Shown piece by piece: positions 11,641 through 22,014 of a stretch of DNA of 46,580 bases. Origin of the DNA: Russula earlei (lineage: Eukaryota; Basidiomycota; Agaricomycetes; Russulales; Russulaceae); the NCBI GenBank assembly GCA_025769875.1, contig JAGFNK010000419.1:1-46580 (forward strand), given 5' to 3'. Position numbers and translations under genes: made by a program. Position 1 is the stretch's first letter. Each line of letters opens with the position of its first letter. The notes beneath the pieces are model-generated. The model was given only the letters and a program-made list of their open reading frames with translations, had not been told where the DNA came from and did no database searches.

Positions 11641-12175
11641 AGGCAGCTAGCGTTGGGTGGGAGGAAATTGTCAGGGGCTAGTTTTGAACAAGGGGTTAAC
11701 AAAGGGAGCTGAGTTTTATTTCGATGAAAGGGAACTGGGGGCAGGGATTGGAGGTGAGGGGGACTCGTGGCGGCCTGGGCGTGGTGTGGTGGCATTGAGG
11801 TCAGGGTAGAGGGAGGTGTTAGGAGATTTGGAGTTGGAGCATCAGTTTGTGGTCGGTGGAAGGGTGAGACATGGGGGGCCCGAGTGGATAGGGGGGACAT
11901 TGATTTCCCCGAAGGGGGGTTGTGGGCACAATGGGACGGATATCATTTTATATTCATATCATTTTCTAACGATAGTATTAACTGGTGATGGCAGTTTAAC
12001 ACAGGGCATATGGAGTGTTAATAATTTGTCTATGTTGGGGCCGTGTTGGCCGTGGCTCAGATGGGTGGTTCTGACCTTGCAGAGCCCACTGTCATCTTCA
12101 TTGTTGCCCATCCTTGCCCCGGTTTTACCGTGGGAAAATCTGCACCTGGTGGTGGTAGCGGTTCAAGGAGGCCCC
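11641..12175 (-). other. LINE 5' region (leader, part of ORF1 N-terminus)
   Basis: Between the start of readable ORF1 and the TSD, the minus strand is proline/serine/threonine-rich and open over 11900-11574 but carries no domain. It is taken as 5' UTR and promoter of the LINE because the TSD begins at 12176. No TATA box is evident, as expected for an internal LINE promoter. Confidence 0.5.
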
Positions 12176-12189
12176 ACGAACACGATAAC

Positions 12190-12514
12190 TAAATTATTCT
12201 AATTATTTACACGTACGGTCCGGATTGTCCGTTCGCGTGGCACTTAGCGGCTGCACGTCCAACAGACAGGCGAAAACTCGTCAGTGAAGATATCTGTGGG
12301 TACGAGGATTGTCTGGAATTACCCACCAGCCTCAGCAGTGGCACACTCAGCCTTATAAAAACATGCCCGTCTCTCACAGCAGTTTTTCGAAATGCTCCTA
12401 ATATCGCCCAGAATGCAGTGATTCCTGGTATTTGGACCTCGCCTAGGAAAGGTACTGATCAGGTGTCAGTGCCTTGGATGGTGCCAGTTAGTGGCGTCCT
12501 CGGCTCTGCGTAAT
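12190..12514. other. Unassigned gap between the two LINE-derived insertions
   Basis: This is pre-existing sequence: before the insertions it was joined to 4105-4118 on one side and to 14285 on the other. It has CpG-rich composition and a TATA-like cttataaaaac near 12350. No protein family is recognised in any frame. Confidence 0.35.
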
Positions 12515-12527
12515 GTATCCCCTAGTC
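12515..12527. repeat. Target-site duplication of the second LINE-derived insertion
   Basis: gtatcccctagtc abuts the 16-nt poly(T) at 12528 and is repeated exactly at 14272-14284. The perfect 13-bp match defines an insertion of 1744 bp, much longer than its LINE coding part. Confidence 0.9.
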
Positions 12528-14271
12528 TTTTTTTTTTTTTTTTCCAAATTTGTATTCCGCAGCACATACATCATGATACAGAGGCGGTCACGGGCATAGT
12601 AAGCGACGTAATGTGATTAGGAGTTATGGTTCTTGAGTTGTCCGCTGGGGCGGTATGACAGCGTTAGAGTGTAGTGTGTGGTGGTCTGTGGTGGTGATTA
12701 AGTGGGGTGTCTCTGCGCTTCCCGGTTCTCCCTCAACCCTCCTGGGTCCCAGTTTTCCCTTGGTTTTAGGCATGCCTTGGTTTCTATTAGAAAGGAGAGC
12801 GTGCTCTGTGCCCAATCTGGGTGGTCGAACAGCTGGGCTAAGTTTCGTGGGCAGCCATTTGTGGACAAGTGTCTGCGGCACGCGTCGTGGTATTGTGGGC
12901 ATGTCAGGAGCACGTGCTCAACTGTTTGGAGGGGTTCACCGCATGGGCACGCAACCTGTGCAGGTGTGTGCCTTGTGTGGAATTGCTGAGTATACTCCCT
13001 GGTGAACGCATGACCTGTGATGAATCGGTAGAAGGTGGATGTGAATTGTCTGGGGAACTTATCGTGTTGCCCTGTGTTGTTGTTCCTGTTGTTTCCATTG
13101 TTGTGAGTTCCTGCGTTGGTGCATTTTGTCCGTTTTTGGGCGACTGCTGTGGGGTGTGGTTTTCCATTCAGCGGTTTAGTGAGAGCTGTGCGGTATGCAA
13201 GTGAGGTGCGGGGCAACTGGTGCCAGCTCCTTTCCCATTCCGCTATCACATCCGCGTTGTGCTTTCTCTTTTGTTTGTCTAGGGATAGAGGTTCTGTTAG
13301 GTTTTCAGTGCGCGCCATGCGCACCGTTTCTAGGGCTAGTCGCCTGGCTTCTCGGACTCCGGGTGGTTTGTCATTCCTAGATGTCCAAAGCAGACTTATG
13401 TTCATTTGGGGGTGGGTGTTAAGGATCTCACCTATTTGTTTTAGGTGGCATAGAGCTATCGCTTGTTCATCATGAGGTTTGTGGCTGATGGCTAGTTCTG
13501 CGGCCGCACGTGTTGGTAGGAAGATGTGGGCATTTGTGGGTGTGATGGTCGTCCGTGTGTCGAGGTATTCCACTAGGGCTTCGAGGAAAAATACACTACC
13601 CATTGCATGGTCTTAATGCTGTCATAATGCTGTCTTAATGCCGGCTAGGGTCATCAGTGTTCAGTCATCAGTGTTCAGTCATCAGTGTTCCAGTGCACCA
13701 GGAACATGTATTCCTAACCCAAGGGCCCTCTTGCAAGTGCCCGCCATGCACTAGACATGTGGCAGGATTCAACTTAAGCCCCAGACCTGTATTACTCAAT
13801 GTGGGACCAACAAGGGAGTTAGGTCTCTCCGGCCAGGGTAGGGGGACTACCCCATCCTGCCACGGTCCAGGTGGTAGGTGCCGTTCCTGTCCCCAGGCAT
13901 CTGGTTCATTATGCCCATAGGCCTGGATCCCCAAGGTGTCCTAGGTCCTTGTCTTGCCTAGATTGACAGGAGCAGTCTGCCCCTGAGTCCACTAGACTAA
14001 CCACCCCTGGACCTCAGTCCAAGGGTGCCAGGTGGCCTGTCCCATGTCTTCTGACCGGTGTCCCGGTGCAAGTGGGTCGGCTGGTTTTTATTTCCGGTTC
14101 CTGGTCTTACATAACCCTTATCTCTAGCCGATCTCGGCAGACCATTCCTGGCCAGGCCCTGTAAGGACCTTGTTAGGGATGGGGAGGACCGGGTTTCGAA
14201 CCAACAGCCCTTGGGAACCACCCCTGGCCATCGCCCACCGCAGCATCCATACCCCTGCCCCATGGGGGCAC
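12528..14271 (-). mobile_element. 5'-truncated, bipartite LINE retrocopy
   Basis: On the minus strand the insertion begins at 14271 and ends in a poly(A) at 12543-12528. Its last 1.08 kb (about 13620-12544) is the 3' end of a LINE different from the one at 4119-12175. The first 650 bp (14271-13620) shows no LINE coding sequence, and the RNase H starts abruptly inside the domain at DHAMGSVFFLEAL. Because one TSD encloses both parts, they entered as one copy, as in the mosaic retrogenes known from fungi (MINE elements of Magnaporthe). The origin of the 5' part is unknown. A 14-bp unit catcagtgttcagt occurs three times near its inner end (13651-13690). Confidence 0.75.
12698..13620 (-). pseudogene. 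LINE ORF2 C-terminus (partial RNase H plus CCHC motif)
   Basis: An uninterrupted 301-residue frame encodes the RNase H middle and end (HDEQAIALCHLKQIGEIL, then LLWTSRNDKPPGVREARRLA). A variable asparagine-rich linker and a C-terminal zinc-binding motif with ACPCGEPLQTVEHVLLTC follow. The catalytic beginning of RNase H and all of the reverse transcriptase and endonuclease are missing, so it is a dead 5'-truncated copy. It is divergent from the C-terminus of the large LINE. It has no internal stop, suggesting a younger insertion. Confidence 0.8.
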
Positions 14272-14284
14272 GTATCCCCTAGTC

Positions 14285-15300
14285 ATGTAGCTTCGAGAGA
14301 GTAGGGCATCGGTGTTTACGTGTCGATCTGCTTAAGGATGACTCGCCAGTCAACGAAACGGACACACGCCACTCGTGTCCGATCCGCTGACACTCCCAGT
14401 CACGCCCTCGTCGCCACCATAATTTCATTTCGTTCTGTTCTACCAACTGTGCCTGCATCATCTGTCCCTCGTGTACCAGCTCATCCTGAACGCGCCCCAA
14501 GTGTGGCGATGACCAACCCGTTGGTACTGTTACGGCCGTGCCTCGTCCTAGGAACGGCTCGGGAAGGTGCCCCATGATGAGGCCTGAGACTCGTCGTTGT
14601 GGCCATACCAGTCGTCATGATGTCGTTGAGCTCGACATTACCAACACGGGCGCCCTCAGCGATGACGATGCGTTCGATCGGCGATGGTAGAACGCGCATC
14701 TGTCACACACGGCTTTGGGCCAGCCGTCATTGGCCCCTCTGGCAGCTCGCAGTATGGTGATGTCGGAAGTGGTTGGGCCCATCGCCTTTGCCACAGCCGA
14801 GCACTTCCAAAGGCATGCAACATCCGAACCAGTAGAATACTCCCAACTCGTCCAATCGGGGAGGACCGGAAATGCCACTGCCCGACATTAACAAGTCAAG
14901 AGCACGTTCGAAGCCTATCGTCGACGGACCTAACGCTAAAGTCTCACGTACCCAACGAAACGCAGGCAAATGGTAGCCTGTCCGGGGACGCGCGGGTGAG
15001 TTTGTGGAGCTGGCTTGACCCATGCGATGGATTTCGGTCTGCCAGGAGGATGAACGACAGAACGTCATCCTCCGGATGCACCCCGTTACGCTTCTGACTC
15101 GGAGTTCACACGGACTCGCACGTAATTTTTGGCCGCACCCTTCGGGGGGCATGAATCTTGTCTCGGTCTTGTCTCTGTTCTATCCCTGTGCTCTCATTCG
15201 GACACCATCAATTTCTCACGTATCTCTTACTCAACAACTACAATACTTTGAATACTGTATATAGTACCTTCTATCTACATACCCAATACATGTTTTTGAT
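14285..15300 (+). other. Unassigned GC-rich segment, possibly the 3' part of a decayed gene
   Basis: Composition is CpG-rich and unlike the nearby transposons. Over about 14595-14900 the plus strand reads as plausible protein with few stops (for example SRHDVVELDITNTGALSDDD), but no family is recognised. A GTGAGT...CTGCCAG segment at about 14995-15045 would make a normal 50-nt fungal intron. From 15150 on the sequence is T/C-rich with cctttcaa-free, UTR-like text. I cannot name a product and the frame is not continuous. Confidence 0.25.
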
Positions 15301-15319
15301 GAAAACTGTTGTGAAATCG

Positions 15320-15480
15320 AAAAATGGCTGTTTGTCATGCTTGCCGACTGATGCCGTGTTGGAGCTCTTAGTCTGAGGATCTCATTTATTGGTGGGTTCA
15401 ACTCCCGGTGCCGGTGGGATTTGAAACTTTTGGGGTGACAGAGCATGACTGTCCGAATGGACAAAGCGATTCACGGACTC
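15320..15480 (+). other. Possible tRNA-derived remnant (B-box-like sequence)
   Basis: At about 15391-15404 the sequence ggttcaactcccgg resembles a tRNA B box (GGTTCRANTCC). About 40 nt upstream lies gatgccgtgttgg, loosely like an A box. The arms do not fold into a convincing cloverleaf (anticodon and acceptor stems mispair), so no tRNA gene is called. A tRNA-derived SINE remnant is possible. Confidence 0.2.
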
Positions 15481-16100
15481 AGATTGCAAGCTCGGCGCTG
15501 AAATAAAATAGAGTCTTGCTTTACTCTTGTCTAGCGTGTGCGAATAGGTATTACAATAGAGTACTTATACGACAACTCTGAATACACGAGGAATTGTTCA
15601 CGCATGAAAACCTCCGCGTGCCTTGTAATGTCGCTCCAAACCGCTCCCGCTCTTCGTACTGATGACTGCGCACCATAATCTCTCAACCATGACTAGAAGG
15701 GAACCTAAGCGAGACGTGGATCGTGAAAGCGATGGCTCGAAGTGAAAAGCAGTTTGAGGCGATGTTGATAAAGACCGTTCTTCACACGGGCTTTCTCAGC
15801 CGAACGAAAGGGGACAAGGACGACACTGTTGTTTGAGAGAGTATGAGGTGCTCATATACAAAGAGGAGTACAGGGAGAAGTGTGACAATTGACATAATGA
15901 AAGGGAACAGGCTCGGTGGACGTGACGACCCATAAGTGATCGAGAGATGAAAAGGGGTGATGATGAATATGCACGTATCTGAGTGATTCTATGGTGGCTA
16001 CCAAGTTGGCAGCGAACACTGCGATCGTCGAGGCCATGCACTCGCACTCGCAGTCCAATGGCACCATGTCTCTGCCAACGACGGACCGAAACGAGTTTGT
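15481..16100. other. Non-coding gap
   Basis: No recognisable gene in any frame. The short ORFs at 15796-16148 (minus) show no domain and poor codon structure. Confidence 0.4.
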
Positions 16101-16300
16101 ATGGGAGGCTTCAGCGTGAGTGCGCGCTTGGAAGATTCCTCGACACATGATTGTTCCGTATAACGGGAGCCGTGATCTGCGTTGCGTTCAAGGTACCATA
16201 CAATTCTAAAAAAATTGGAAATTCCAGTAATGGTACAGTCCTAGGGTGCTTCGAGTCAAACAATGACAATCGCACAGAAAGTAGTAGACGTTACTAGCTG
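16100..16300. repeat. Flank duplicated with F-box relic 2
   Basis: Similar in the same orientation to about 1680-1895, sharing blocks such as gttgcgttcaagg-like text, ctagggtgctt and acaatgacaatc. In both places it lies downstream of an F-box relic on the minus strand, so the duplication unit included 3' flank. Confidence 0.55.
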
Positions 16301-16309
16301 TTGATACGT

Positions 16310-17480
16310 GGTCATCCCAAGGGCAGACAGCGACAGGGTGACCAAAGAGCTGTCACGCTGCGACGAATCCTTGCATATACTTCGGAACAGGTTCCGTGAG
16401 GTCGATCAAAGAGATTTTCTGTAGTGCTGGTAGGACTTGTTTTACTCTTTCTTCGGCGAGCTTTTGCAGCACTCGGCCGACATGTTCATTGTCTAGGTGC
16501 AAATCCGTCACAGAAGTGAACGGATCCAGGAGTTCCAGCCATTGGGTAGTTTCTATGCTGGAAGTTTGGGTAGAATCACCCAAGAAGTCGTGCCGCACCA
16601 AAGTGGAGAGGAGGGACAAGGATGAGTTGCAGACCTGGGCCAGCAATGGAAGATGCGGATCACTGATTGCTAAGGAGAGCTCCGGAACTAAGGAGCGCTC
16701 AAGTTCTCCGCCGAATGCCGTAAATCGGATTTCATAACCGGAAGTGTACACAAATGCTCTGGGGCATTCTTGAACGATTCTGCGTAATTGATCAACTGAT
16801 GAAGTTGTGGGACGACAAAGTGGGGGTCCAAAAAGAACCCTATCTTGAGTTTGTTGAGAAGGGGAGCCTCGATCTGGGCGAGTAAGTCCTCCAAATACTG
16901 GTGAGCACCTCGGAACACAAGTTTGGTGAGAGATGGGAGGACAGAGCGTGTGAGCGAAAGTGAACGTCGACTTGCAGGATACCGAGGGGATTCGAATTCA
17001 ACGTGAAGGGATTCAAGTCTGGACATGACCGACAGGCAGGCGACCAAAGCCTGGGGCGAAAAGTAACCGGAATAGGGAACATTCCAAAGGTCAAGATGGT
17101 AAAGGTGATTGGCTGACAAAAGTAGCTTTGGCATTCCTGGAAACGAACAGTTTTGCAACGAGAGATGTCGCAGGAGTGGGGCTGATCCGCCTAAGAACGA
17201 ATCCGGAAGGGACGTCACCGGAGTTTCCTCCACCCAAATGTCCAGAATTTTCAGCTCCGGGAATGGTTTCTACATTGCTGTTGCCAACCTTTCCCGATCT
17301 GAAGGTGATATGTCCAAGATGACGATTGCATGTATGCGATGGTGAGAGTCCGAATCGAGGAAAGCAGTTATGTTTCCACAGATTGAGGACGAATATGTCA
17401 TGGGGCATATCACCACCGGCAAGATTGGCCAGACATCCAGCATCTCAGACATCGGTCTTTTTCCTGTGTACAAAAGTCGC
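16310..17480 (-). pseudogene. F-box/LRR-type protein, relic copy 2
   Basis: This is a paralogue of the relic at 2535-3900, sharing YTGKRPMSEMLDVWP, SLPDSFLGGSAPLLRHLSL, LPSLTKLVFRG and LAQVCNSSLSLLSTL. The 5' end is cut at about 17477, so the F-box is missing. It is broken by an in-frame TAG at 17270-17272, where copy 1 has a glutamine codon (AMQKPFPEL; CAG to TAG). A 1-nt loss near 16770 (aagaatg versus aagaaatg in copy 1) adds a frameshift. The second half then continues to EPVPKYMQGFVAA near 16355. Copy 1 is broken at almost the same codon by a different deletion. Non-functional. Confidence 0.75.
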
Positions 17481-17919
17481 TGACCTGTCCACGCTTATCA
17501 GTATGACGTGCACATAATCGCCTACACGTCGCTGTTCCGGATTGTCAACAAATTCCACCAAGAAGTTTTCTTGGATCCCACTATACCCAATAGCTTGAAT
17601 CGCTCAATCGACTTCCGGGCAGTGACGCTGGAGCATGATCGGCTAATGACCAACTGTCGTCAAGGAGTGGGCAAAGCGCTTCGAACAGGATTCGGACCGC
17701 TCCGGTACGTGGCACCCGTCGTTTCGGCTATCTCGGACTCGTCTGCGTCGCCCCCGATCTTCTTACACGACAGGCAGGGATAAGTCAAGTCTGCTTATAG
17801 TCAACTCAATGGACAATAAAAGATATTTCAAGTGCTGAGTAGGCTCTGTTTGCGGCCACAAATTATATTACATAAGTAATGACTTTAGTTGAGCACAAAA
17901 AATGTGACAAAAAAGGTTA

Positions 17920-18003
17920 AATAAGGACAGTCTACTCATTCCAGCACAACTTTTAGCCAGGCTAGGGTAAATGTTGTGCCAGAATGAGTTGACTGTCCTT
18001 ATT
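17920..18003. mobile_element. 84-bp hairpin MITE with TA target
   Basis: Two 31-bp arms, AATAAGGACAGTC...GCACAAC and its inverse, match at 28 of 31 positions around a 22-nt centre. TA flanks both ends (17918-17919, 18004-18005). The opposite arm of the host element (about 23135) lacks it and gives the empty-site structure, so it is a genuine insertion. Confidence 0.8.
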
Positions 18004-18039
18004 TACTGTCATTTTCACATGACCTTGCACTTGCCATTT

Positions 18040-18650
18040 TTGGATGTCATTTCAAGTGCAAAATCAAAACTGCTATATCTCAACAGCTTCTCAACAGATT
18101 GCCTTGAAACTTTGACAGTAGAACCTTATATACTGTATCTAGGTGCAGCTAAAATATGGGAGCATAATATTCAGTTCTTGAAATGTTGATTTTCAGGTGC
18201 TGACATGAGTGCAAAACTTTGAACTGCCATATCTCAACTGTTTCTCAATCAATTGACTTGAAACTTCGACAATGGGATCTCATGTACTGTATCTAGGTGC
18301 AGCCCAAGAGTTGGGGTCTAATTCTTAGTTCTTGAAGTTTTGATTTTTGGGTGTGACCTGAGTGCGAAATTTCGAACTGCCACATCTCAACCATTTCTCA
18401 ATAGATTGCCTTGAAACTTGGACAGTAGAACCTTATATACTGTGTCTAGGTGCAGCTAAAATATGGGAGCCTAGTGTTCAGTTCCTGAAGTTTCAATTTT
18501 TGGGTGCCAATCTGCATGCAAAATTTCGAACTGCCATATCTCAACTATTTCTCAATGGATTGGCTTGAAACTTGGACAGTGTCATCTCATGTACTGTATC
18601 TAGATACAGCCAAATAATGGGTTTCACTTGTTGAATTTTCACGTTTTGGG
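18040..18650. repeat. Left-arm tandem subterminal units (about 165 bp each)
   Basis: Four diverged units start near 18060, 18220, 18375 and 18530. Each contains ctgccatatctcaac-like text, gattgccttgaaactt, tactgtatctaggtgcagc and a ttttgggtgc-like tail. They are repeated inverted in the right arm (22015-22423 and 23005-23080). Such iterated subterminal motifs often serve as transposase-binding arrays in DNA elements. Confidence 0.75.
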
Positions 18651-19165
18651 GTGCTGACCAAGTCAGACCAACCCCAAGCATGATAGGATATCCCTACACA
18701 TGACTATTTACAGCTGTAGCGTGCAATCACAGCAAGGAAAATACAGTGAGACAGATGGAAAACATCACTGGTGGGACGATAGCAGGTCTCTGGACTGTAG
18801 CGCGCCAGGTCAGGCACACGGAGTCCATGGGGCTTGATCCGAGGGCAGGTAGGAGCAGAAGGGAGCAGGGGAGAGCAAGGTCGTACCCCAGAACGCAATG
18901 CACACACGCATGTGAGAGAGGGTGTGTGTGTGTTCTCAAGGGAATGGTTCACACAGGCAGACAAGATGTTTTAACGCAGAGGCAAAAGCTCCCTCCTATT
19001 CAAGACTGTAGCTACTAGCCTTAAATACTGTAGAAGAAAGGTGGGGTGAGAACTAGGTAATCAAAAACATGGATGAGAAGACAATGGCATAAGAATCCTA
19101 CTGCTCCAATTGTGAGTCCATGAGCATGGGGCAGTGCAGTGAGGATGACAGGCTGGAGTGCTGTG
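18651..19165. other. Interior of the 5.5-kb element, left part
   Basis: No protein domain. About 18790-18890 is similar, inverted, to about 32850-32940 inside the Mutator-like element (both carry the ccttggatcaagcccca-type block), so the two elements share a sequence module or were hit by the same repeat. The 19161-19165 ctgtg is the TSD of the solo LTR that follows. Confidence 0.5.
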
Positions 19166-19994
19166 TGTTACGAACCAAGGCCAGGTCCTGGCCGTAGATT
19201 GTCCTATTTCACTCAAGAGAGACCTCTTTCACTTTGCATTGCCGACTCCCTTCCATTTTCTGGGCTATCCCTCCTGCGGTACAAGATATCGCTATTGCAA
19301 AGGCACTATAACACGACCAGGCACCCGTTTCCTAATCAGGTAATCATTGCGTGGCAGCCACATGGCCACCCAGCCACCAAGGACCCGAAACAGCGGCACA
19401 AACTCTTAGAAACTGTTGCATGAATCATCTGACGTCATCAAGGCTCCAATGACATCATGGCTGACTGAGCGACTTCACAGTGACCTCATAGGCTCACTAA
19501 GCGCTCCACAGTGACATAATAATGATGTCATCACTCCACAATGATCAGTTATGTGCTCAGTAAGCCTGAAACTTGACACAAGCAAGTTTATGCCTCTGTA
19601 GTCCTATTGGATGGTACCAAAGAGTCTAGAATAGTCCCAGTTCTTTGTAATCGACCCTGTACACTGTATATAAGCCCCAATGAAGCATGGCAGTTGTCAG
19701 ACTGTCCATTTGTGATACTCTCATCTTCCTGGGTACTCCCCCACGACCACTCAGTCTAAAGATTCCCCTCGCCTCCAAGGTACTCTTCTACGACCGCCTT
19801 GTTTAAAGCCCCCTTGCTACACTGGCCTCCAGCCTTTGCCTCTGTCTCTTGCAACACCTACCAGTCCCCATCTGGTACCTCCTTGTCGTTTGGCTCGTCC
19901 TCTTGTTCAATGCCGCCTTCGCCGTGTACCATCTGTTCCAACCCTTGCCCACCTGCTCCTGAGTCCTTAGTGATCAGCAGTACATGTCTTGACA
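19166..19994 (+). mobile_element. Solo LTR of the E1 Gypsy family (829 bp)
   Basis: It starts TGTTACGAACC and ends GTCTTGACA, flanked by an exact 5-bp TSD, CTGTG (19161-19165 and 19995-19999). It is the same length as, and closely similar to, the 3' LTR of E1 at 41405-42233 (opposite orientation). Because only the LTR remains, it arose by LTR-LTR recombination. It carries a TATA box (tatataag, 19667-19674) preceded by TGACGTCA (19430-19437) and several related TGAC/GTCA motifs. Confidence 0.9.
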
Positions 19995-19999
19995 CTGTG

Positions 20000-22014
20000 G
20001 GCAGCGAGCCCTCGGATTGAGTGGTGATGACATCTGTGCATGCATCATCCGAGTCCATACATATGCACGTGGTGGGGGTGAGGACGATGCTTGAGAGACG
20101 ATGATGAAAGGGGCAAGAGTGGGATTGAAAGGGAGTCAATGATGGGCAAGAGCGATATGATGAAAGTGTGGGGAGCATGAAGCAGACAAAGATACTAGTG
20201 GTGCAGGGGATGGATGTAGATGAGGGAGCGCAAGGCATGGGTGAAGTTGGAGGCGATCGAGCTGAGGTGTTGTCGCTGTTCCTGGGCGTAGAGTGGGCGA
20301 TGCAAGGGAATGACGTTGAGAGGGGCGCGTGAGAGGTAAGTGAAAAGAGGGAAAGGAATGATGATAGTTGGAGGGATGATATGAGGGGAAAGGAGACAAG
20401 AGACAAAGGGAAAGGAAGATGTGTGGGCGAGGGACGTGAGGGAGGTGGGGGCAAGTGCAAGTCATGTGAGTTTCCTGGTCAGCAGGCTCAGACACCTTAC
20501 AGGACTGCTTAGAGGAGGTTTTGCATACTGTCAGGGAATTTGAGGACGTGGGGTGCCATGGCATCTGATGGACCCTCCATTTTTTGGATGGTCGATGTCT
20601 TGACCTGGGGTCTGGAGAAGGCGACCTCATGCAACTTTGTGGTTTGCTTGCTTCACCACTCTCCTACAACGGCAGCATAAGAATGAAATAAGCTGAAAGG
20701 GTGTTTGCATTGACTTTCCTTGGCAGCCTGTTGAATGGTGACATCAGCCAACCCATGCAGTACCTCCCGGGGTGCCATGAGGCCGGAAGCTGGGAGCCCA
20801 CCACCATCGTCGTCCTTGTCTGACAAGTCCGCACTCATTGTAGTTGATATTGGGAAGGGCCTCTTTAGAAGGGCACACTTGGGTTCATAGAGCCAGACAA
20901 GAACTGACCTTGCTTGACTCAGTGCTGGTCAATGTGTTGCCCTGGAAGCAAACAGGGTTAAAGGGAAATCTGTCATGGGTGGACATCAGGGAGAATGTCA
21001 CCAGTCCTCCTGCCATTGCAAGGGGCATGAAGGAATCGAGTGGGGGTGAGAGGGGGGGTTCTGTATCCAAGTTATCAGTGGATGCTTTGCCTTGAGGTTG
21101 AGGTCAGGAGGTGGCATGATGATGTGTTCTCGCGTCTGGCGCTGGGACCACCAGCGGCAACAAGCATGGAGCTGCGGCAACTGCTTGTGGTATCAACAGG
21201 AGAATGATTTATAACTCAAGTCAGTGCAGTTCGCGGCTGTCAGGGAGGGATGGTGAGGATGCATGTGTATGATTTGGTGTATGTTTGCCATGTTACTTGG
21301 CTTGACATCTCCGCAGAGGCTCAGGCAAGGTGACATGCTCATCTGGGTGCCTACGGGCAATATTGGAAGGCTCCATGACCTTGTGAGAGTGCGAGCGGAA
21401 GATGTGTGAATGGAAGATGGTGGTGAGGGGGATGATCGTAGTATGGAGGAAGGCCCATGACTGGGGATGAACAAGTTACCTGTGAGATTCATTAACTCAG
21501 TAGCGATCGCTAGCGCATGCTCTGTCAGAGGATCTAGAGTGGAACCTGTCCATGTTGCAAATGATATTGTTACTGCAAGTAACACATGGCATCTATTAGA
21601 CCCTCCACATAGAGGCAAAGACAAGAGATGTAGTTGCCCACTTCAAGACAAACTGACTGACAAAGTTCGCTGGGCTGATCGGCAATACTCCCTTCTTTGT
21701 TTGGTGATACATTGATCAAGATAAGATGTGGGTTTCATAATAAAAGACAGAGGAGTATCCTTGGATGGCCTTCAGGGAAAGTAGTTGCATGGCAATCCAT
21801 TGATGCTGTCACCTGCAGAGGAAACATCATCTGCATGGCACCATTATTGACCAGCAAGTCAATTCATGCATTTGAAATCACGACAAAGAGCTGGTTACCC
21901 ATCCAGATAGAGAAGAGTGGCCCATATATCCTTGACCAGGCTCGTAGAGTGTGCTCAGGATAAGAGTGAAGGAAGTAGTAACAAAGGAGCGGGCCGGGAG
22001 GGATCATATGGATA
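20000..22014. other. Interior of the 5.5-kb element, right part
   Basis: The minus strand is C/T-rich and gives long low-complexity ORFs (20136-20630, 19858-20460, 21193-21624), rich in Ser, Pro and His. None has a recognisable domain or transposase motif. I see no gene here. Confidence 0.4.

Larger units (their letters stand above)
4119..12175 (-). mobile_element. Full-length Tad-like LINE (non-LTR retrotransposon), inactive
   Basis: Read on the minus strand, the element ends in a 17-nt poly(A) (4119-4135 as T) preceded by AATAAA. It is flanked by a 14-bp TSD, acgaacatgataac at 4105-4118 and acgaacacgataac at 12176-12189, differing only at a CpG-type site. Order on the minus strand: proline/serine-rich leader, ORF1 with a CCHC-like knuckle, then ORF2 with endonuclease, reverse transcriptase, RNase H and a C-terminal zinc-binding motif. 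This order is that of Tad/I-like fungal LINEs. Without the nested solo LTR and its duplicated 5 bp the element is about 7.5 kb. Several stops and frameshifts make it inactive. Confidence 0.9.

Noticed and set aside
13970..14005. Short minus-strand text resembling a retroviral-type aspartic protease motif (LVDSGAD) in the 5' part of the mosaic retrocopy
   Set aside because: Only about nine residues fit, with a stop close upstream and no flanking protease features; probably chance, though worth remembering when the source of this segment is sought.
15340..15415. Functional tRNA gene
   Set aside because: A B-box-like word is present, but acceptor and anticodon stems do not pair; only a remnant can be suggested.
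16688..17233. Intact 181-codon gene on the minus strand
   Set aside because: It is the middle of F-box relic 2 between a TAG and a frameshift, not a separate gene.
19858..20630. Overlapping 164- and 200-codon minus-strand ORFs
   Set aside because: Both are Ser/Pro/His-rich frames of a C/T-rich strand, partly within the solo LTR; no family resemblance.
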